A stretch of DNA of 64,000 nt from Cellvibrio sp. UBA7671. Its GTDB lineage: Bacteria; Pseudomonadota; Gammaproteobacteria; Pseudomonadales; Cellvibrionaceae. The position numbers and the translations under genes were made by a program. The notes under the pieces were generated by a model. It was not told the DNA's origin, made no database searches, and was given only the letters and a program-made list of their open reading frames with translations. The stretch lies in the NCBI GenBank assembly GCA_002483145.1, contig DLHJ01000016.1, positions 515,564-579,563 of the forward strand. The letters are read 5' to 3'. Position 1 is the stretch's first letter; the number at the start of each line of letters is the position of its first letter. This document shows, piece by piece, positions 14,923 through 24,460 of the stretch.

Positions 14923-16971
14923 TTATGGTTGCACTTTTGTGGCCAGTGCGGCGCGCACCAGCTGATCGCGCTCTTCTTTGGTGAGTTGAGTTAAGTCGGC
15001 ATTTTTGAGTTTTGCCAAGGATTCTGCCGTTTTTTTCTGCTTTTGTTGTTGGCGCAGTTTTTCCATGGCATCGCTAAATGCCGCTTGGGTGTCGTAATCG
15101 GCTTTGGCCGGTTTATCTTGTCGGCTTTGGGTTAGGGCATTTGCTGCTTGTAGCAAATCGTGCCCTGCAACGGCTGCCAGTCGTTCGGTATTTTCTGCAC
15201 CGTAAATGCCGCGCCAGTAACCAATCAAATGCGAGAGGTTGTAGTGCGGCCGTTCATGCAACACCTTGAGCAAGCGACCGAGCATCAGGCAGTCGAGATC
15301 TGTTTCATCAGCCAGCCATTCCTCATAGTTGTGCTCAAGGTTCGCCAGTGTTGGATAGGTGAGCAGTAGTGCCAGGGCTTTGCGCACTGGCGGCATTAAA
15401 TATTTGCTTGCCGCGCGCGCCTGCAATTCTGGCTGATAAGCCGTATTGATGGCTTTGCGTTGCGCGCGCGGCTCTTCATAAAATTCGTGATAATCCGTTG
15501 GTGGCAGCTCTTGCGGAAAATCGCCGTACTCCTCGTAAATTGCTAGCGGTGGGTGATCCCATTCCGGCTCATTTTTTCTCGGCAATACAACTTTTGGTAT
15601 GGTTTCTTCTGGTTTGGCTGGTGCAGGCGGCACTACAAAAAGCGGTTGCATCTCGCCTTTGCTTTGCTGTTCCTGAATCAATTCCTGCAGGATGTTGCGA
15701 TTGAGCCCAGTACGAGTTGCCAGGCTTTCAAACATCAATTCGCGGAATACACCTTTGGGTAAGCGTTCCAGTAGCGGCGCGGCACGCTTGCTAAAGGTGG
15801 CGCGGCCTTCCATGGTGCGGATGTTTAATCCCTCCGCCACTGCATCAAATAGGTAATCCTCAAACGGCACTGCCAGCTCGATCATGCGCTCGAATTTGTC
15901 CGGGCCGATCTGGCGCACCAGGGTGTCCGGATCTTCACCTTCGGGCAGGAACAGGAATTTCACGGTGCGGCCATCGGTCATGGTGTCGAGTGATGCTTCT
16001 AATGCTCGATGAGCGGCACTGCGTCCGGCTTTGTCACCGTCAAAACAGAACACCACCTCATTAGTGTATTTGAAGGCGCGATCGAGATGGTCTGGGCCGC
16101 AGGCGGTGCCCAGGGTTGCGACGCCGTAACCGATCCCGAATTGCGCGAGGCTGACCACATCCATATAGCCTTCAACCACCAGCAATCGCGGTAGCTCGCG
16201 ATAGGCGAGGCGCGCCTCATAGAGTCCGTAAAGCTCGTGTCCTTTATGGAAGACTGGTGTCTCGGGCGAGTTGAGGTATTTGGGTTTGTCGTCACCTAGC
16301 ACCCGTCCGCCGAAACCAATGACGCGCCCGCGGGTGTCGCGGATGGGGAACATAATGCGATGGCGGAAGCGATCGTAAAGTTTCTTTTCCTGCTCTTGAT
16401 GAATCAGCATGCCGCCTTCGATCAGCAGGTGTTTGTCTTCATCATTGCGCGCGAGGCTTTTGAGTAAATTGTCCCAACCGGGTGGTGCAAAGCCGACACC
16501 ATAGACTTTGGCGGTTTTGCCATCCAAACCACGATTTTTTAAATAATTTACTGCCAGGTGTTTACTGGGGTGATGGCGCAATTGCTGCTGATAAAAATTA
16601 TCTGCTTTTTCCAGCAGGGTGTAGATACTGCGTTTTTCCTGCTCACGTTTTTCCTGCGCTTCGGTTTGCACCTCGCGCGGTACTTCCAATCCGGTCAGGC
16701 GAGCGAGTGATTCAACGGCTTCAGGGAAGCTGAGTCGCTCGTAATCCATCACAAAGCCCAGCGCATTGCCGCTCGCGCCGCAGCCGAAGCAGTAATAAAA
16801 CTGTTTATCCGGGCTGACGGTGAAGGAGGGGGTTTTTTCGTCGTGGAAAGGGCAGCAGGCGCTGTAGTTTTTACCGGTTTTCCTGAGTTTAACGCGACTA
16901 TCGACCACATCGACTATATCGAGGCGGTCGAGCATGTCATCAATAAAACTTTGTGGGATTAAACCGGCCAT
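14923..16971 (-). CDS. dnaG: DNA primase DnaG
   Basis: Makes RNA primers for replication. The N-terminal CHC2 zinc finger (about residues 40-65) is intact (CCPFHDEKTPSF, YYCFGCGASGN). The TOPRIM core has VVEGYMDVVSL and FCFDGDKAGR with the metal-binding acidic residues. The C-terminal part beyond about residue 430 is the DnaB-binding region. At 682 aa it is longer than E. coli DnaG (581), with the extra length in the linker before the C-terminal domain (PPAPAKPEETIPKVVLPRKN). It lies between yqeY and rpoD on the same strand. Confidence 0.97.
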   Translation of the reverse strand: MAGLIPQSFIDDMLDRLDIVDVVDSRVKLRKTGKNYSACCPFHDEKTPSFTVSPDKQFYYCFGCGASGNALGFVMDYERLSFPEAVESLARLTGLEVPREVQTEAQEKREQEKRSIYTLLEKADNFYQQQLRHHPSKHLAVNYLKNRGLDGKTAKVYGVGFAPPGWDNLLKSLARNDEDKHLLIEGGMLIHQEQEKKLYDRFRHRIMFPIRDTRGRVIGFGGRVLGDDKPKYLNSPETPVFHKGHELYGLYEARLAYRELPRLLVVEGYMDVVSLAQFGIGYGVATLGTACGPDHLDRAFKYTNEVVFCFDGDKAGRSAAHRALEASLDTMTDGRTVKFLFLPEGEDPDTLVRQIGPDKFERMIELAVPFEDYLFDAVAEGLNIRTMEGRATFSKRAAPLLERLPKGVFRELMFESLATRTGLNRNILQELIQEQQSKGEMQPLFVVPPAPAKPEETIPKVVLPRKNEPEWDHPPLAIYEEYGDFPQELPPTDYHEFYEEPRAQRKAINTAYQPELQARAASKYLMPPVRKALALLLTYPTLANLEHNYEEWLADETDLDCLMLGRLLKVLHERPHYNLSHLIGYWRGIYGAENTERLAAVAGHDLLQAANALTQSRQDKPAKADYDTQAAFSDAMEKLRQQQKQKKTAESLAKLKNADLTQLTKEERDQLVRAALATKVQP

Positions 16972-17016
16972 GAAATCGTCGCCTGGAGGGGATAGCTAGA
17001 AACTAGCAGCTGACGA

Positions 17017-17472
17017 CTAATTGCTCAACTTGGCTTTAAGCAGCTTGCTCACTTCGCCCATATCAGCACGACCTTGTACCTGGGGTTTGATCAATGCCAT
17101 TGCTTTACCCATATCGCGCGCCTCAGTCACAGCAGCGTCGGCTAATGCTTTGGTAACAATAGCATCAAGCTCGGCAGCGCTGAGTGCAGCGGGCAGATAG
17201 GCTTGAATTTCAGTGATTTCGTAAGCTTCTTGCTCGGCGAGCTCCGGGCGATTGGCGTTGCGATACTGTTGTTCGGAGTCGCGGCGCTGCTTGACCATTT
17301 TGTCGAGCACGACCAAGGCGCGGGCGTCATCAACTTCGATGCGCTCATCTACTTCGATTTTTTTAAATTCCGACATCACAAGACGCAAAACCGCGACACG
17401 CTCTTTTTCTTTAGCGCGCATCGCGGTCTTTAAGGCATCATTTATGCGGTCTTTTAGCGTTGGTTGACTCAT
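17017..17472 (-). CDS. yqeY: GatB/YqeY domain protein
   Basis: A 151-aa protein of the YqeY family, which resembles the tRNA-binding tail domain of GatB. Recognised by LKDRINDALKTAMRAKE at the start, VLRLVMSEFKKIEVDERIEV, the ITEIQAYLPAALSAAELD segment and MGKAMALIKPQVQGRADMG. Its precise function is not established; a role in tRNA amidation or mistranslation control has been suggested for the family. It sits between rpsU and dnaG, a common gammaproteobacterial arrangement. Confidence 0.93.
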   Translation of the reverse strand: MSQPTLKDRINDALKTAMRAKEKERVAVLRLVMSEFKKIEVDERIEVDDARALVVLDKMVKQRRDSEQQYRNANRPELAEQEAYEITEIQAYLPAALSAAELDAIVTKALADAAVTEARDMGKAMALIKPQVQGRADMGEVSKLLKAKLSN

Positions 17473-17607
17473 GAATCACCGCTTATTGAGTAATCAATTT
17501 GGGTACAGGAGTGGAACGCACAACTCGTTAGTTGACAGATGCAAACAGGCTAACGAGCGGAACCGATCAAAACTAACTATTACTACCGACAGAGTCGGCG
17601 CAATAAC

Positions 17608-17823
17608 TTAGTACAGACGGGTAAACTTTTTAGATTCGCGTTGTACCTTTTTAGCATGACGCTTAACAGCGGCAGCAGCATCACGCTTACGAACGGTAGT
17701 TGGCTTCTCGTAGCATTCGCGAGCGCGAACGTCAGCCAAAATGCCTGCTTTTTCGCAAGCGCGCTTGAAACGACGCAGAGCTACGTCAAAGGGTTCGTTT
17801 TCTTTAAGTTTTACTGAAGGCAT
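17608..17823 (-). CDS. rpsU: 30S ribosomal protein bS21
   Basis: Small-subunit protein needed for initiation on mRNAs. At 71 aa it has the standard length and sequence ([49 protein letters not shown]). The start at 17823 is the conserved MPSVK; an upstream in-frame ATG (17841) would add six unconserved residues. It heads the rpsU-yqeY-dnaG-rpoD cluster and is divergent from tsaD, with about 220 bases between them for both promoters. Confidence 0.97.
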   Translation of the reverse strand: MPSVKLKENEPFDVALRRFKRACEKAGILADVRARECYEKPTTVRKRDAAAAVKRHAKKVQRESKKFTRLY

Positions 17824-18046
17824 GCTGTTACCTGTAATCAAAGAGAGCTAATAAATGATGTCTTGTGGATAGGCGCCAGAGTGTAAACACAGTGAAGTAT
17901 CCGAGGGGTGCGGATTCTATACGCTTCTTATGGCAGCCGCAACCTTGCGCGCGTGAGAGTGCTGGGTTTTCGCGATGCCAGCCTTTATCATAGCCGCCCT
18001 GTGTTGGTGATCGCCCCTGAAAATAAGGGCGGCAAGAGGTTGGTTT

Positions 18047-19075
18047 ATGCGTGTATTGGGTTTGGAAACGTCCTGTGATGAGACAGGGGTGGCAGTTTAC
18101 GACAGTGAGCGCGGCTTGCTGGCGCATGTCCTGTATACCCAAATCGCACTGCACGCGGAGTATGGCGGTGTAGTGCCGGAACTTGCGTCGCGCGATCATG
18201 TGCGCAAATTGCTGCCGCTGATTAATGAGGTAATGGCCGCGAGTGGCTCTACTGCTGCCGATATAGATGGTATTGCATACACCTCGGGCCCAGGCCTTAT
18301 CGGTGCCCTGATGGTCGGCGCGTCTATGGGGCGCTCACTGGCTTATGCATGGGATGTTCCGGCGATTGGCGTTCATCATATGGAGGGCCATTTGCTCGCT
18401 CCCATGCTGGAGGCCAATCCGCCTGCATATCCATTTGTGGCCTTGTTGGTATCGGGCGGTCACACCCAGTTGGTAAAAGTCGATGCGCTGGGTGAGTACG
18501 AATTGCTAGGCGAATCGATTGATGACGCGGCAGGCGAGGCGTTTGATAAAGCCGCCAAAATGCTCGATCTGGATTATCCCGGTGGCCCGCAAATCGCCAA
18601 ACTTGCCGACCAAGGTAATGATGGTCGATTTAAATTCCCGCGCCCAATGGTAGATCGTCCCGGTTTGGATTTCAGTTTCAGCGGATTAAAAACCGCAACA
18701 CTCACGACGGTTAATGCCAACAAACAAGCGAATGGTTTGCCCGATGACCAAACCTGCGCCGACATCGCCAATGCATTTCAAGCTGCCGTTGTTGATACGC
18801 TTGTGATCAAATGCAAGCGCGCACTAGAACAAACCGGCATGAAAACGCTTGTAATTGCCGGTGGCGTTTCGGCTAATAAAAAGTTGCGCGCTGATCTGGA
18901 TGCAAGCCTCGCCAAAATTGGCGCAAAAGTATTTTATGCACGCCACGAATTCTGTACTGACAACGGCGCCATGATCGCCTACGCCGGTTGCCAGCGTTTG
19001 CTTGCGGGCCAACACGAAGGTCTCGCCATTAATGTCAAAGCGCGCTGGCCACTCAATACACTCTCTTCACTTTAA
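18047..19075 (+). CDS. tsaD: tRNA N6-adenosine threonylcarbamoyltransferase TsaD
   Basis: Transfers threonylcarbamoyl to A37 of ANN-decoding tRNAs as part of the TsaBDE complex. The 342-aa length is normal. Visible motifs: [15 protein letters not shown] at the start, the metal-binding HMEGH (about residues 111-115), [26 protein letters not shown] and [13 protein letters not shown]. It is divergent from rpsU, a widespread arrangement, and 11 bases upstream of folB, with which it is probably co-transcribed. Confidence 0.97.
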   Translation: MRVLGLETSCDETGVAVYDSERGLLAHVLYTQIALHAEYGGVVPELASRDHVRKLLPLINEVMAASGSTAADIDGIAYTSGPGLIGALMVGASMGRSLAYAWDVPAIGVHHMEGHLLAPMLEANPPAYPFVALLVSGGHTQLVKVDALGEYELLGESIDDAAGEAFDKAAKMLDLDYPGGPQIAKLADQGNDGRFKFPRPMVDRPGLDFSFSGLKTATLTTVNANKQANGLPDDQTCADIANAFQAAVVDTLVIKCKRALEQTGMKTLVIAGGVSANKKLRADLDASLAKIGAKVFYARHEFCTDNGAMIAYAGCQRLLAGQHEGLAINVKARWPLNTLSSL

Positions 19076-19086
19076 AAGAAGTTTTT

Positions 19087-19446
19087 ATGGATATTGTCTA
19101 CATCCGCGATTTGCGTATCGATACGATTATCGGCATTTACGATTGGGAGCGCGAAGTGCGCCAGACCGTGAGTATCGATCTGGAAATGGCGAGTGATATT
19201 CGCAAAGCCGCCGAGACTGACGATATCCAGTATGCGTTGAATTACAAAGCTGTCTCCAAACGCTTGATTGCCTACGTTGAAAACCGTAATGCGCTATTGG
19301 TGGAAACGCTGGCAGAAGAAATTGCGCAGGTGATTCGTACGGAATTTAATGTGCCCTGGTTGCGTTTGCGGTTAAGCAAACCGGGTGCAGTGCGCGGTGC
19401 GCGCGATGTGGGTTTGCTGATCGAGCGCGGGGCAAAACCCGAATGA
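19087..19446 (+). CDS. folB: Dihydroneopterin aldolase FolB
   Basis: Converts 7,8-dihydroneopterin to 6-hydroxymethyl-dihydropterin and glycolaldehyde in folate synthesis. The 119-aa protein has the family signature: DIVYIRDLRIDTIIGIYDWE at the start, DIQYALNYKAVSKRL, LVETLAEEIAQ and a late RLSKPGAVRGARDVG with the active-site Lys. Its TGA overlaps the folK start (ATGA), so the two consecutive pathway enzymes are translationally coupled. Confidence 0.95.
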   Translation: MDIVYIRDLRIDTIIGIYDWEREVRQTVSIDLEMASDIRKAAETDDIQYALNYKAVSKRLIAYVENRNALLVETLAEEIAQVIRTEFNVPWLRLRLSKPGAVRGARDVGLLIERGAKPE

Positions 19447-19955
19447 CGGCGATTTATTTAAGCTTGGGCAGTAATGTTGATCGCCATAACAATATTACGG
19501 CGGCGCTGGATGCGCTGGCGGAGTTGTTTGGTGAATTGCAAATATCGTCGGTTTACGAAAGTAAATCGGTCGGTTTTGATGGCAGCAACTTTTTTAATCT
19601 GGTTGTTGGCGCCAATACGGTTTTGTCGCTTATTGAATTATCGGAAACACTAAAACGCATTGAAGATAATAATGGCCGCAAGCGTAACGGGCCAAAGTTT
19701 AGCCCGCGAACTCTGGATATCGACATTTTGACCTACGGCGATTTCGTCGGGATTGAAAACGATATTGAATTACCGCGTGCCGAAATCACCAAAAATGCAT
19801 TTGTACTTCTGCCGCTAGCTGAAATTGCGCCGGACGTTTTGCATCCGCAATTGCAAAAAAACTATCGTGATTTATGGTTGGAGTATGATCAGGCCTCACA
19901 GTCCCTGTGGGCGATTGATTTTAAGTGGAGTGGCAAGATTATTTCGGTCGCCTAG
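19443..19955 (+). CDS. folK: 6-hydroxymethyl-7,8-dihydropterin pyrophosphokinase FolK
   Basis: Transfers pyrophosphate from ATP to the folB product. Signatures: IYLSLGSNVDRHNNI at the N terminus and FSPRTLDIDILTYGD, which holds the two Mg-binding aspartates; NAFVLLPLAEIAPD follows. At 170 aa it is normal length. The overlap with folB keeps two sequential folate enzymes in one unit. It is convergent with the CorA-like gene, whose stop lies two bases past its own. Confidence 0.95.
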   Translation: MTAIYLSLGSNVDRHNNITAALDALAELFGELQISSVYESKSVGFDGSNFFNLVVGANTVLSLIELSETLKRIEDNNGRKRNGPKFSPRTLDIDILTYGDFVGIENDIELPRAEITKNAFVLLPLAEIAPDVLHPQLQKNYRDLWLEYDQASQSLWAIDFKWSGKIISVA

Positions 19956-19957
19956 CT

Positions 19958-20923
19958 TTATAGCCACTTCTTAAACGCAACAATTCCAAACCCTGCTGCA
20001 ATTACCAGCATTCCCCCGAGTGTATAAAAATAACCGTAGGGCATGTGCAGCTCGGGCATGTTGTCAAAATTCATCCCGTAAATTCCGGCGATAAAGGTAA
20101 GTGGCACAAAAATCGCGGTAATAACTGTCAGTACGCGCATGGTGTTGTTTAGCTGGTGCGAGCTGATTGATAAGTAGCCGTTGATTAGATCCCCGCAAAT
20201 TTCATAGTACATGGTGCACAAGCCGTGCAGGCGTTCACAGCGCTCGAATAGATCCTGCAAGCCGTGTTCTATATCTCCGTCTTCGTCAATTAATCGCTGC
20301 GGAATATCTTTTAATAAATTGGTGACAAGTTTTTCGTGGTAGCTAAAAATCCGTTTGAGTTTGCGTAGTCGCGATTGATAACTGATTAATTCGCGCATAA
20401 CTTCGTCGTTGGGTTTTTCTTGCATTGCATCTTCCAGCTCATTGAGTGAGGTTTCAAATGCAAGGATTGACTCCAAATAGCGCCCGACGGAAAAACGCAT
20501 AATGCGCGACGCTAACAAGCCGGGGCTGACTAATAAATTCTCATGATGGGCATTTTCCCAATAATGCGTAACGCCCAATGAATGACGCGGATGGCAGCTA
20601 ATCAGGCAGCGATCACCAGCAAAAAGTGCAATGGTCATTTGCTGTATGGTGAGGTCTTTATTAAATTCGGTGATGCCGCGATATAAAATTAAGGTGTAGT
20701 TATCGAATGTTTCCGTTTTAGGTGGGTGACGAAAACGCTGTACATCCTCGACTGCTAGCGGATGGCACTGCATAGATAACAAAAATTGCTTTTCTGCGTG
20801 CGGCTCTTCATTAATCAAATCTATCCAGATATAGCTGCCATAGTCGCATCGCCAGCGCTCAATTAATTCGGCATTACCTTCAATTCGTTCACCTGCTGCG
20901 GTTAATAATTGTGTTCTTATCAT
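19958..20923 (-). CDS. CorA/ZntB-family divalent metal transporter
   Basis: Inner-membrane Mg2+ or related cation channel of the CorA superfamily. It has a long cytoplasmic N-terminal domain, an extended coiled helix (about residues 155-245) and two C-terminal membrane segments. The signature YGMN follows the first (TAIFVPLTFIAGIYGMN). The family's selectivity loop is here FDNMPEL rather than MPEL directly. I chose the ATG at 20923 over one at 20971 because it matches the usual family start (MIRTQLLTAAGERI); its ribosome site is weak. It overlaps no gene and may be co-transcribed after folM. CorA versus ZntB cannot be decided here. Confidence 0.85.
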   Translation of the reverse strand: MIRTQLLTAAGERIEGNAELIERWRCDYGSYIWIDLINEEPHAEKQFLLSMQCHPLAVEDVQRFRHPPKTETFDNYTLILYRGITEFNKDLTIQQMTIALFAGDRCLISCHPRHSLGVTHYWENAHHENLLVSPGLLASRIMRFSVGRYLESILAFETSLNELEDAMQEKPNDEVMRELISYQSRLRKLKRIFSYHEKLVTNLLKDIPQRLIDEDGDIEHGLQDLFERCERLHGLCTMYYEICGDLINGYLSISSHQLNNTMRVLTVITAIFVPLTFIAGIYGMNFDNMPELHMPYGYFYTLGGMLVIAAGFGIVAFKKWL

Positions 20924-20945
20924 GCGTTTCTCATGGGTATAAAGA

Positions 20946-21707
20946 CTAAATCGTAATCGTACGACCGCCATCGACGGTGAGTATTTGCCCGGTAATATAA
21001 GGGGATTGCGTCAAAAATAAAATTGTTCGCGCTATGTCCTGTGCTTGGCCGCGCTGCTGCAGTGGGATTTTGGCGAGCATTTTCTCTTTGTTGTCGTCCG
21101 ACAATCGGTCTTCCGGTTTTTTGTGGCTATCATCTGGCCAGAGGATAGCGCCTGGTGCAATACCGTTCACACGTATCATTGGTGCCAGCTCTTGTGCCAA
21201 TGTTTTGGTGAGCATCGCATTGCCCGCTTTGGCGATAGAATAAATGCTGTGTTTCTTGAGCGGCTTGTCCGCATAAATATCGGCAATGTTAATGATACAG
21301 CCGTGATATTCACCCAATTTTTTAGCGAGCGCTTGCGCAAGGAAAAACGGTGCTTTGAGATTGGAGTTAATTAACTGGTCCCAATCCTCTTCACTGGTTT
21401 CGCCAATAGGTGTGGGATAAAAACTGGAGGCATTGTTGACGAGTAAATCCAGGCGTTGCCAATGCTGCTGTGCTTGCATGGCGAGATTATTGATTTGCTC
21501 CATATTATTGAGGTCTGCAGCAATGCAGTATGCAGAATTTTCACGCTCTTCATTTAGTTCATTGGCAAGTTCTTTTGCCGCTTTATCCGACTGGTGATAG
21601 TGAATCACTACATTAAAATGCTCTTTGTGTAACTGCCGGGCGATTTCGGCACCTATGCGTTTGGCGGCACCGGTTACCAGTGCCACTTTGGTGGTGGTTG
21701 CGGGCAT
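20946..21707 (-). CDS. folM: Pteridine/dihydromonapterin reductase FolM (SDR)
   Basis: Short-chain dehydrogenase reducing pterins with NADPH. It has the FolM/PTR1-type cofactor motif VTGAAKRIGAEIA (Arg in the TGxxxRxG pattern), LLVNNASSFYPTP, the catalytic Tyr-Lys in YSIAKAG, and IRVNGIAPGAILWP. The 253-aa length fits the family. Its position beside folB-folK strongly supports a pterin role rather than a generic SDR. It lies just upstream of the CorA-like gene on the same strand. Confidence 0.88.
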   Translation of the reverse strand: MPATTTKVALVTGAAKRIGAEIARQLHKEHFNVVIHYHQSDKAAKELANELNEERENSAYCIAADLNNMEQINNLAMQAQQHWQRLDLLVNNASSFYPTPIGETSEEDWDQLINSNLKAPFFLAQALAKKLGEYHGCIINIADIYADKPLKKHSIYSIAKAGNAMLTKTLAQELAPMIRVNGIAPGAILWPDDSHKKPEDRLSDDNKEKMLAKIPLQQRGQAQDIARTILFLTQSPYITGQILTVDGGRTITI

Positions 21708-21755
21708 GTGCTTATCTCTCGATAACCGCTGCGTTACTTATAGGTGAGGTTATAG

Positions 21756-22997
21756 TTACGCTGGGGGTGGGGTTGAAATGCTGTTCTTCAATTGAACCAG
21801 ATTTTGCAGGCGCTGGCGATTAACTTCATCACCAAATTCTTTGCCACTAAAACCGCCGCGCTGGATGGCGGTAATATCTACGGCTTGTGCTGCCTTGAAC
21901 GCAGTGCGAAAAAAATCTGCCTGGGGGTAAGCGCGATTTTCAAAACCCGTACGTCCTCGTGCATCGGCCTCACAGCACAATAAAAATTGTTCAAAGCGTT
22001 CGGGGCGACGAAACGCATCATTGGATTGCAATACTTTTAATATCGTTGCCGGTTTTAATTCCAATGCGCGATGACAGTGGGTATGCCATTGCGCCACCAT
22101 CATGGCCAGGTCTTTGTAATCTTTGGGGGCTGCGATACGTTCGCACAATTTTTTGACAAGCGGCAGGCTGCGATCTTCGTGGGCGATATGGCGCGGCCAT
22201 TCATCGACCGGTGTCGCCGCTTTACCGAGATCATGCAAGAGCGTAGCAAAACGCACGCAGGTGCTGGGCGACAGTTTTACTGCTTGTTGCAGACTCATCA
22301 ATGTATGGGTGCCGGTATCAATTTCCGGATGATGCACTGCCGTTTGTGGTACCCCAAAAAGTGCATCGATTTCAGGAAATAAACGCGTTAGTGCGTGGCA
22401 CGCACGCAACACTTCAACAAAAATTTCAGGATGCGGTTCGCCAAGTGCGCGTTCAGTTTCTTTCCACACACGTTCCGCCACCAGATGATCTACCTCGCCG
22501 TTGGCGACCATGGTTTGCATTAATGCGATAGTTTCATCGGCTACGCGAAACCCTAATGTGTGATAGCGCGCAGCAAAACGGGCGATGCGCAGTATGCGCA
22601 CCGGGTCTTCGGCAAAAGCGGGCGATACGTGGCGCAGGAGTCGGTCGGCGAGGTCCTGCTGACCGTTATAGGGGTCGATAATCTTGCCGTTATCATCTTC
22701 TGCCATGGCGTTGATGGTGAGGTCGCGGCGGATAAGGTCATCTTCCAGTGTCACTTCATCGCCACAGTAAAAACTGAAGCCGCCATAACCCTTGCCGGTT
22801 TTGCGCTCGGTACGGGCGAGCGCGTACTCCTCTTTAGTGTGCGGATGCAGAAAGACAGGGAAATCTTGACCTACTGGAGTGAATCCATTGGCGACCATTT
22901 GCGCGGGGCTACTGCCCACTACCACCCAATCTCGTTCAGTGACGGTGCGGCCTAATAATTTATCGCGGACAGCGCCGCCAACCAGATATGTTTTCAT
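21756..22997 (-). CDS. cca: CCA-adding tRNA nucleotidyltransferase
   Basis: Adds or repairs the 3' CCA of tRNAs. The N-terminal class II nucleotidyltransferase fold has VGGAVRDKLLGR, RDWVVVG and RRDLTINAMA. An HD domain follows (RFATLLHDLGKA, about residues 225-240), as in E. coli Cca, giving phosphohydrolase activity. At 413 aa it is the bacterial multifunctional type. The upstream gap toward 23423 holds a hairpin and terminator described separately. Confidence 0.96.
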   Translation of the reverse strand: MKTYLVGGAVRDKLLGRTVTERDWVVVGSSPAQMVANGFTPVGQDFPVFLHPHTKEEYALARTERKTGKGYGGFSFYCGDEVTLEDDLIRRDLTINAMAEDDNGKIIDPYNGQQDLADRLLRHVSPAFAEDPVRILRIARFAARYHTLGFRVADETIALMQTMVANGEVDHLVAERVWKETERALGEPHPEIFVEVLRACHALTRLFPEIDALFGVPQTAVHHPEIDTGTHTLMSLQQAVKLSPSTCVRFATLLHDLGKAATPVDEWPRHIAHEDRSLPLVKKLCERIAAPKDYKDLAMMVAQWHTHCHRALELKPATILKVLQSNDAFRRPERFEQFLLCCEADARGRTGFENRAYPQADFFRTAFKAAQAVDITAIQRGGFSGKEFGDEVNRQRLQNLVQLKNSISTPPPA

Positions 22998-23166
22998 TTC
23001 GTTTGGTCATTACTTTTTTGCATTAAAAAGGAGGGCACGAGTATAGGGTAATTAATTGAATAAAAAAAATGCAAAAATGACTTGTGGCTGAACAGAAATT
23101 AAATTAACCTCGCTTCAGTTTTCAAAAACCTTATAACCTTAGATCAATTAATTATGTATCCAATTT

Positions 23167-23241
23167 ATTCCGCCAAGCATATCGCCCGCGCACTACGACC
23201 AATGATTTGGTTTGTGGTCTGCGCGCGTTGCTTGGCGGAAT
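23167..23241 (+). ncRNA. Candidate small structured RNA (long hairpin before an orphan terminator)
   Basis: ATTCCGCCAAGC (23167-23178) is the perfect reverse complement of GCTTGGCGGAAT (23230-23241). Between them a second imperfect inverted pair continues the stem (CGCGCAC...GACCAA against TTGG...GTGGTCTGCGCG), with a TGAT tip. The roughly 75-base hairpin is followed after about 30 bases by an intrinsic terminator on the plus strand. Neither cca (minus, starting at 22997) nor the EamA gene (plus, starting at 23423) would use that terminator. No clear promoter was found, and it could instead be a palindromic repeat element. Apart from this unit, nothing else was seen in the 425-base gap. Confidence 0.45.
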
Positions 23242-23272
23242 TTGTTGATTAGTTGAATAATCGTTATAAACA

Positions 23273-23305
23273 AAGGCCGCAGCATAAAAACTGCGGCCTT
23301 TTTTT
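23273..23305 (+). terminator. Orphan intrinsic terminator
   Basis: AAGGCCGCAG (23273-23282) pairs perfectly with CTGCGGCCTT (23291-23300) and is followed by a T-run. No plus-strand gene lies within 3 kb upstream, so it points to an unannotated plus-strand transcript or to a terminator protecting the downstream gene from read-through. Confidence 0.75.
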
Positions 23306-23422
23306 GTTTTCGGGTTTCAGTTTTTTTACTTTCAGTTTGCTGATTTTTACAGGCAGTCTTGCTGATTGTTTGCTGCGGTCATTCTCTCGTCAGTTGCTCA
23401 TTGGGCAATAAGGAGTTATGCC

Positions 23423-24421
23423 GTGGCTGTGTTATTTGCGTATTTTTCGGTAGTGTTAATTTGGGCTACCACCCCACTCGCTATTCAATGGAGTAGCGAT
23501 AGCCTGAGCTTTATCGCCGCCGCTGTGGCGCGCATGTCAATTGCGTTGGCGATTGCATTGCTCGTGCATGGATTACTGCGAAGATCCCTTGCTACCTATT
23601 GGCAGCACCGTCACATTTATTTTGCGGCGTCGATTGGTATTTTTCCCAACATGCCTGTTGTGTATTGGGGCGTGCAATTTATTCCATCGGGTTTAGTGGC
23701 GGTGATTTTTGCGATGTCACCTTTCGTCACGGGTTTGATGACCTTGTGGCTGCTAAAACAAAATCCTTTCACGTTCAGAAAAGTAGTTGCCTTGGTGTTG
23801 GCGCTCGCTGGTCTGGTTGTTATTTTTTATCACCAATTACAATTTAATATTCGCTCGGTATATGGCATCGTCAGCATTTTACTTTCCTGTGTATTGTTTA
23901 GTTTTAGCAGTGTGTGGGTAAAAAAATTAACCCAGCAGGAAACGGTGAGCCTTGATGCATTTCATCAAGCCAGCGGTGCACTACTTTTTTCGCTGCCGGG
24001 ATTAGTGTTGAGTTGGTGGCTAATGGATGGCGCTGTACCGCAGCAAGTGTCGGTGAAATCCGGTGCATCGATTATTTATTTATCGATCATGGGGTCGTTA
24101 GTAGGAGCAGCGCTGTTCTTTTATATTTTGCAGCGAATGTCTGCGAGCGCGGTGTCGCTCATCACTTTGATGACACCGATATTGGCGATTGTGATTGGTA
24201 AGACCTTGGCGGATGAGGTTTTATCGTCGCAAACGTTAATCGGTGTGGCCATTGTGCTCTTTGCTTTGTTGCTCTATCTGCCTTGGTCATTCAGTGCTGC
24301 AGTGGCGTCGCTAAACGCATGGTTGCTGCGCAAGTTGACTGAGCCTTCATTGGAAGAGGGTGAAACCAGCGCGCAACAAGAACTGCAAAAGATTAAAGAG
24401 TACGTTATTCGCTTTAAATGA
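23423..24421 (+). CDS. EamA/DMT-family transporter
   Basis: Inner-membrane drug/metabolite transporter with ten predicted helices in two EamA repeats. The first repeat begins AVLFAYFSVVLIWATTPLAI and the second SILLSCVLFSFSSVWVKK. Substrate unknown; relatives export amino acids or metabolites. I chose the GTG at 23423 because AAGGAG lies seven bases upstream; the longer TTG start at 23366 has none. The C-terminal tail after the last helix is about 45 residues and ends charged (EEGETSAQQELQKIKEYV). It is a single-gene unit with its own terminator. Confidence 0.85.
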   Translation: MAVLFAYFSVVLIWATTPLAIQWSSDSLSFIAAAVARMSIALAIALLVHGLLRRSLATYWQHRHIYFAASIGIFPNMPVVYWGVQFIPSGLVAVIFAMSPFVTGLMTLWLLKQNPFTFRKVVALVLALAGLVVIFYHQLQFNIRSVYGIVSILLSCVLFSFSSVWVKKLTQQETVSLDAFHQASGALLFSLPGLVLSWWLMDGAVPQQVSVKSGASIIYLSIMGSLVGAALFFYILQRMSASAVSLITLMTPILAIVIGKTLADEVLSSQTLIGVAIVLFALLLYLPWSFSAAVASLNAWLLRKLTEPSLEEGETSAQQELQKIKEYVIRFK

Positions 24422-24432
24422 GTTGTTTTGGT

Positions 24433-24460
24433 GCGCGCCAGGGTGGCGCGCCGGGTTTTT
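24433..24460 (+). terminator. Terminator of the EamA gene
   Basis: GCGCGCC-AGGGT-GGCGCGC followed by CGGGTTTTT, 12 bases after the stop codon. Confidence 0.75.

Noticed and set aside
23167-23241. Riboswitch controlling the EamA transporter
   Set aside because: A terminator lies between the hairpin and the gene, which could fit attenuation, but no known aptamer core was recognised and the terminator is over 110 bases before the start codon. Left as a candidate RNA.
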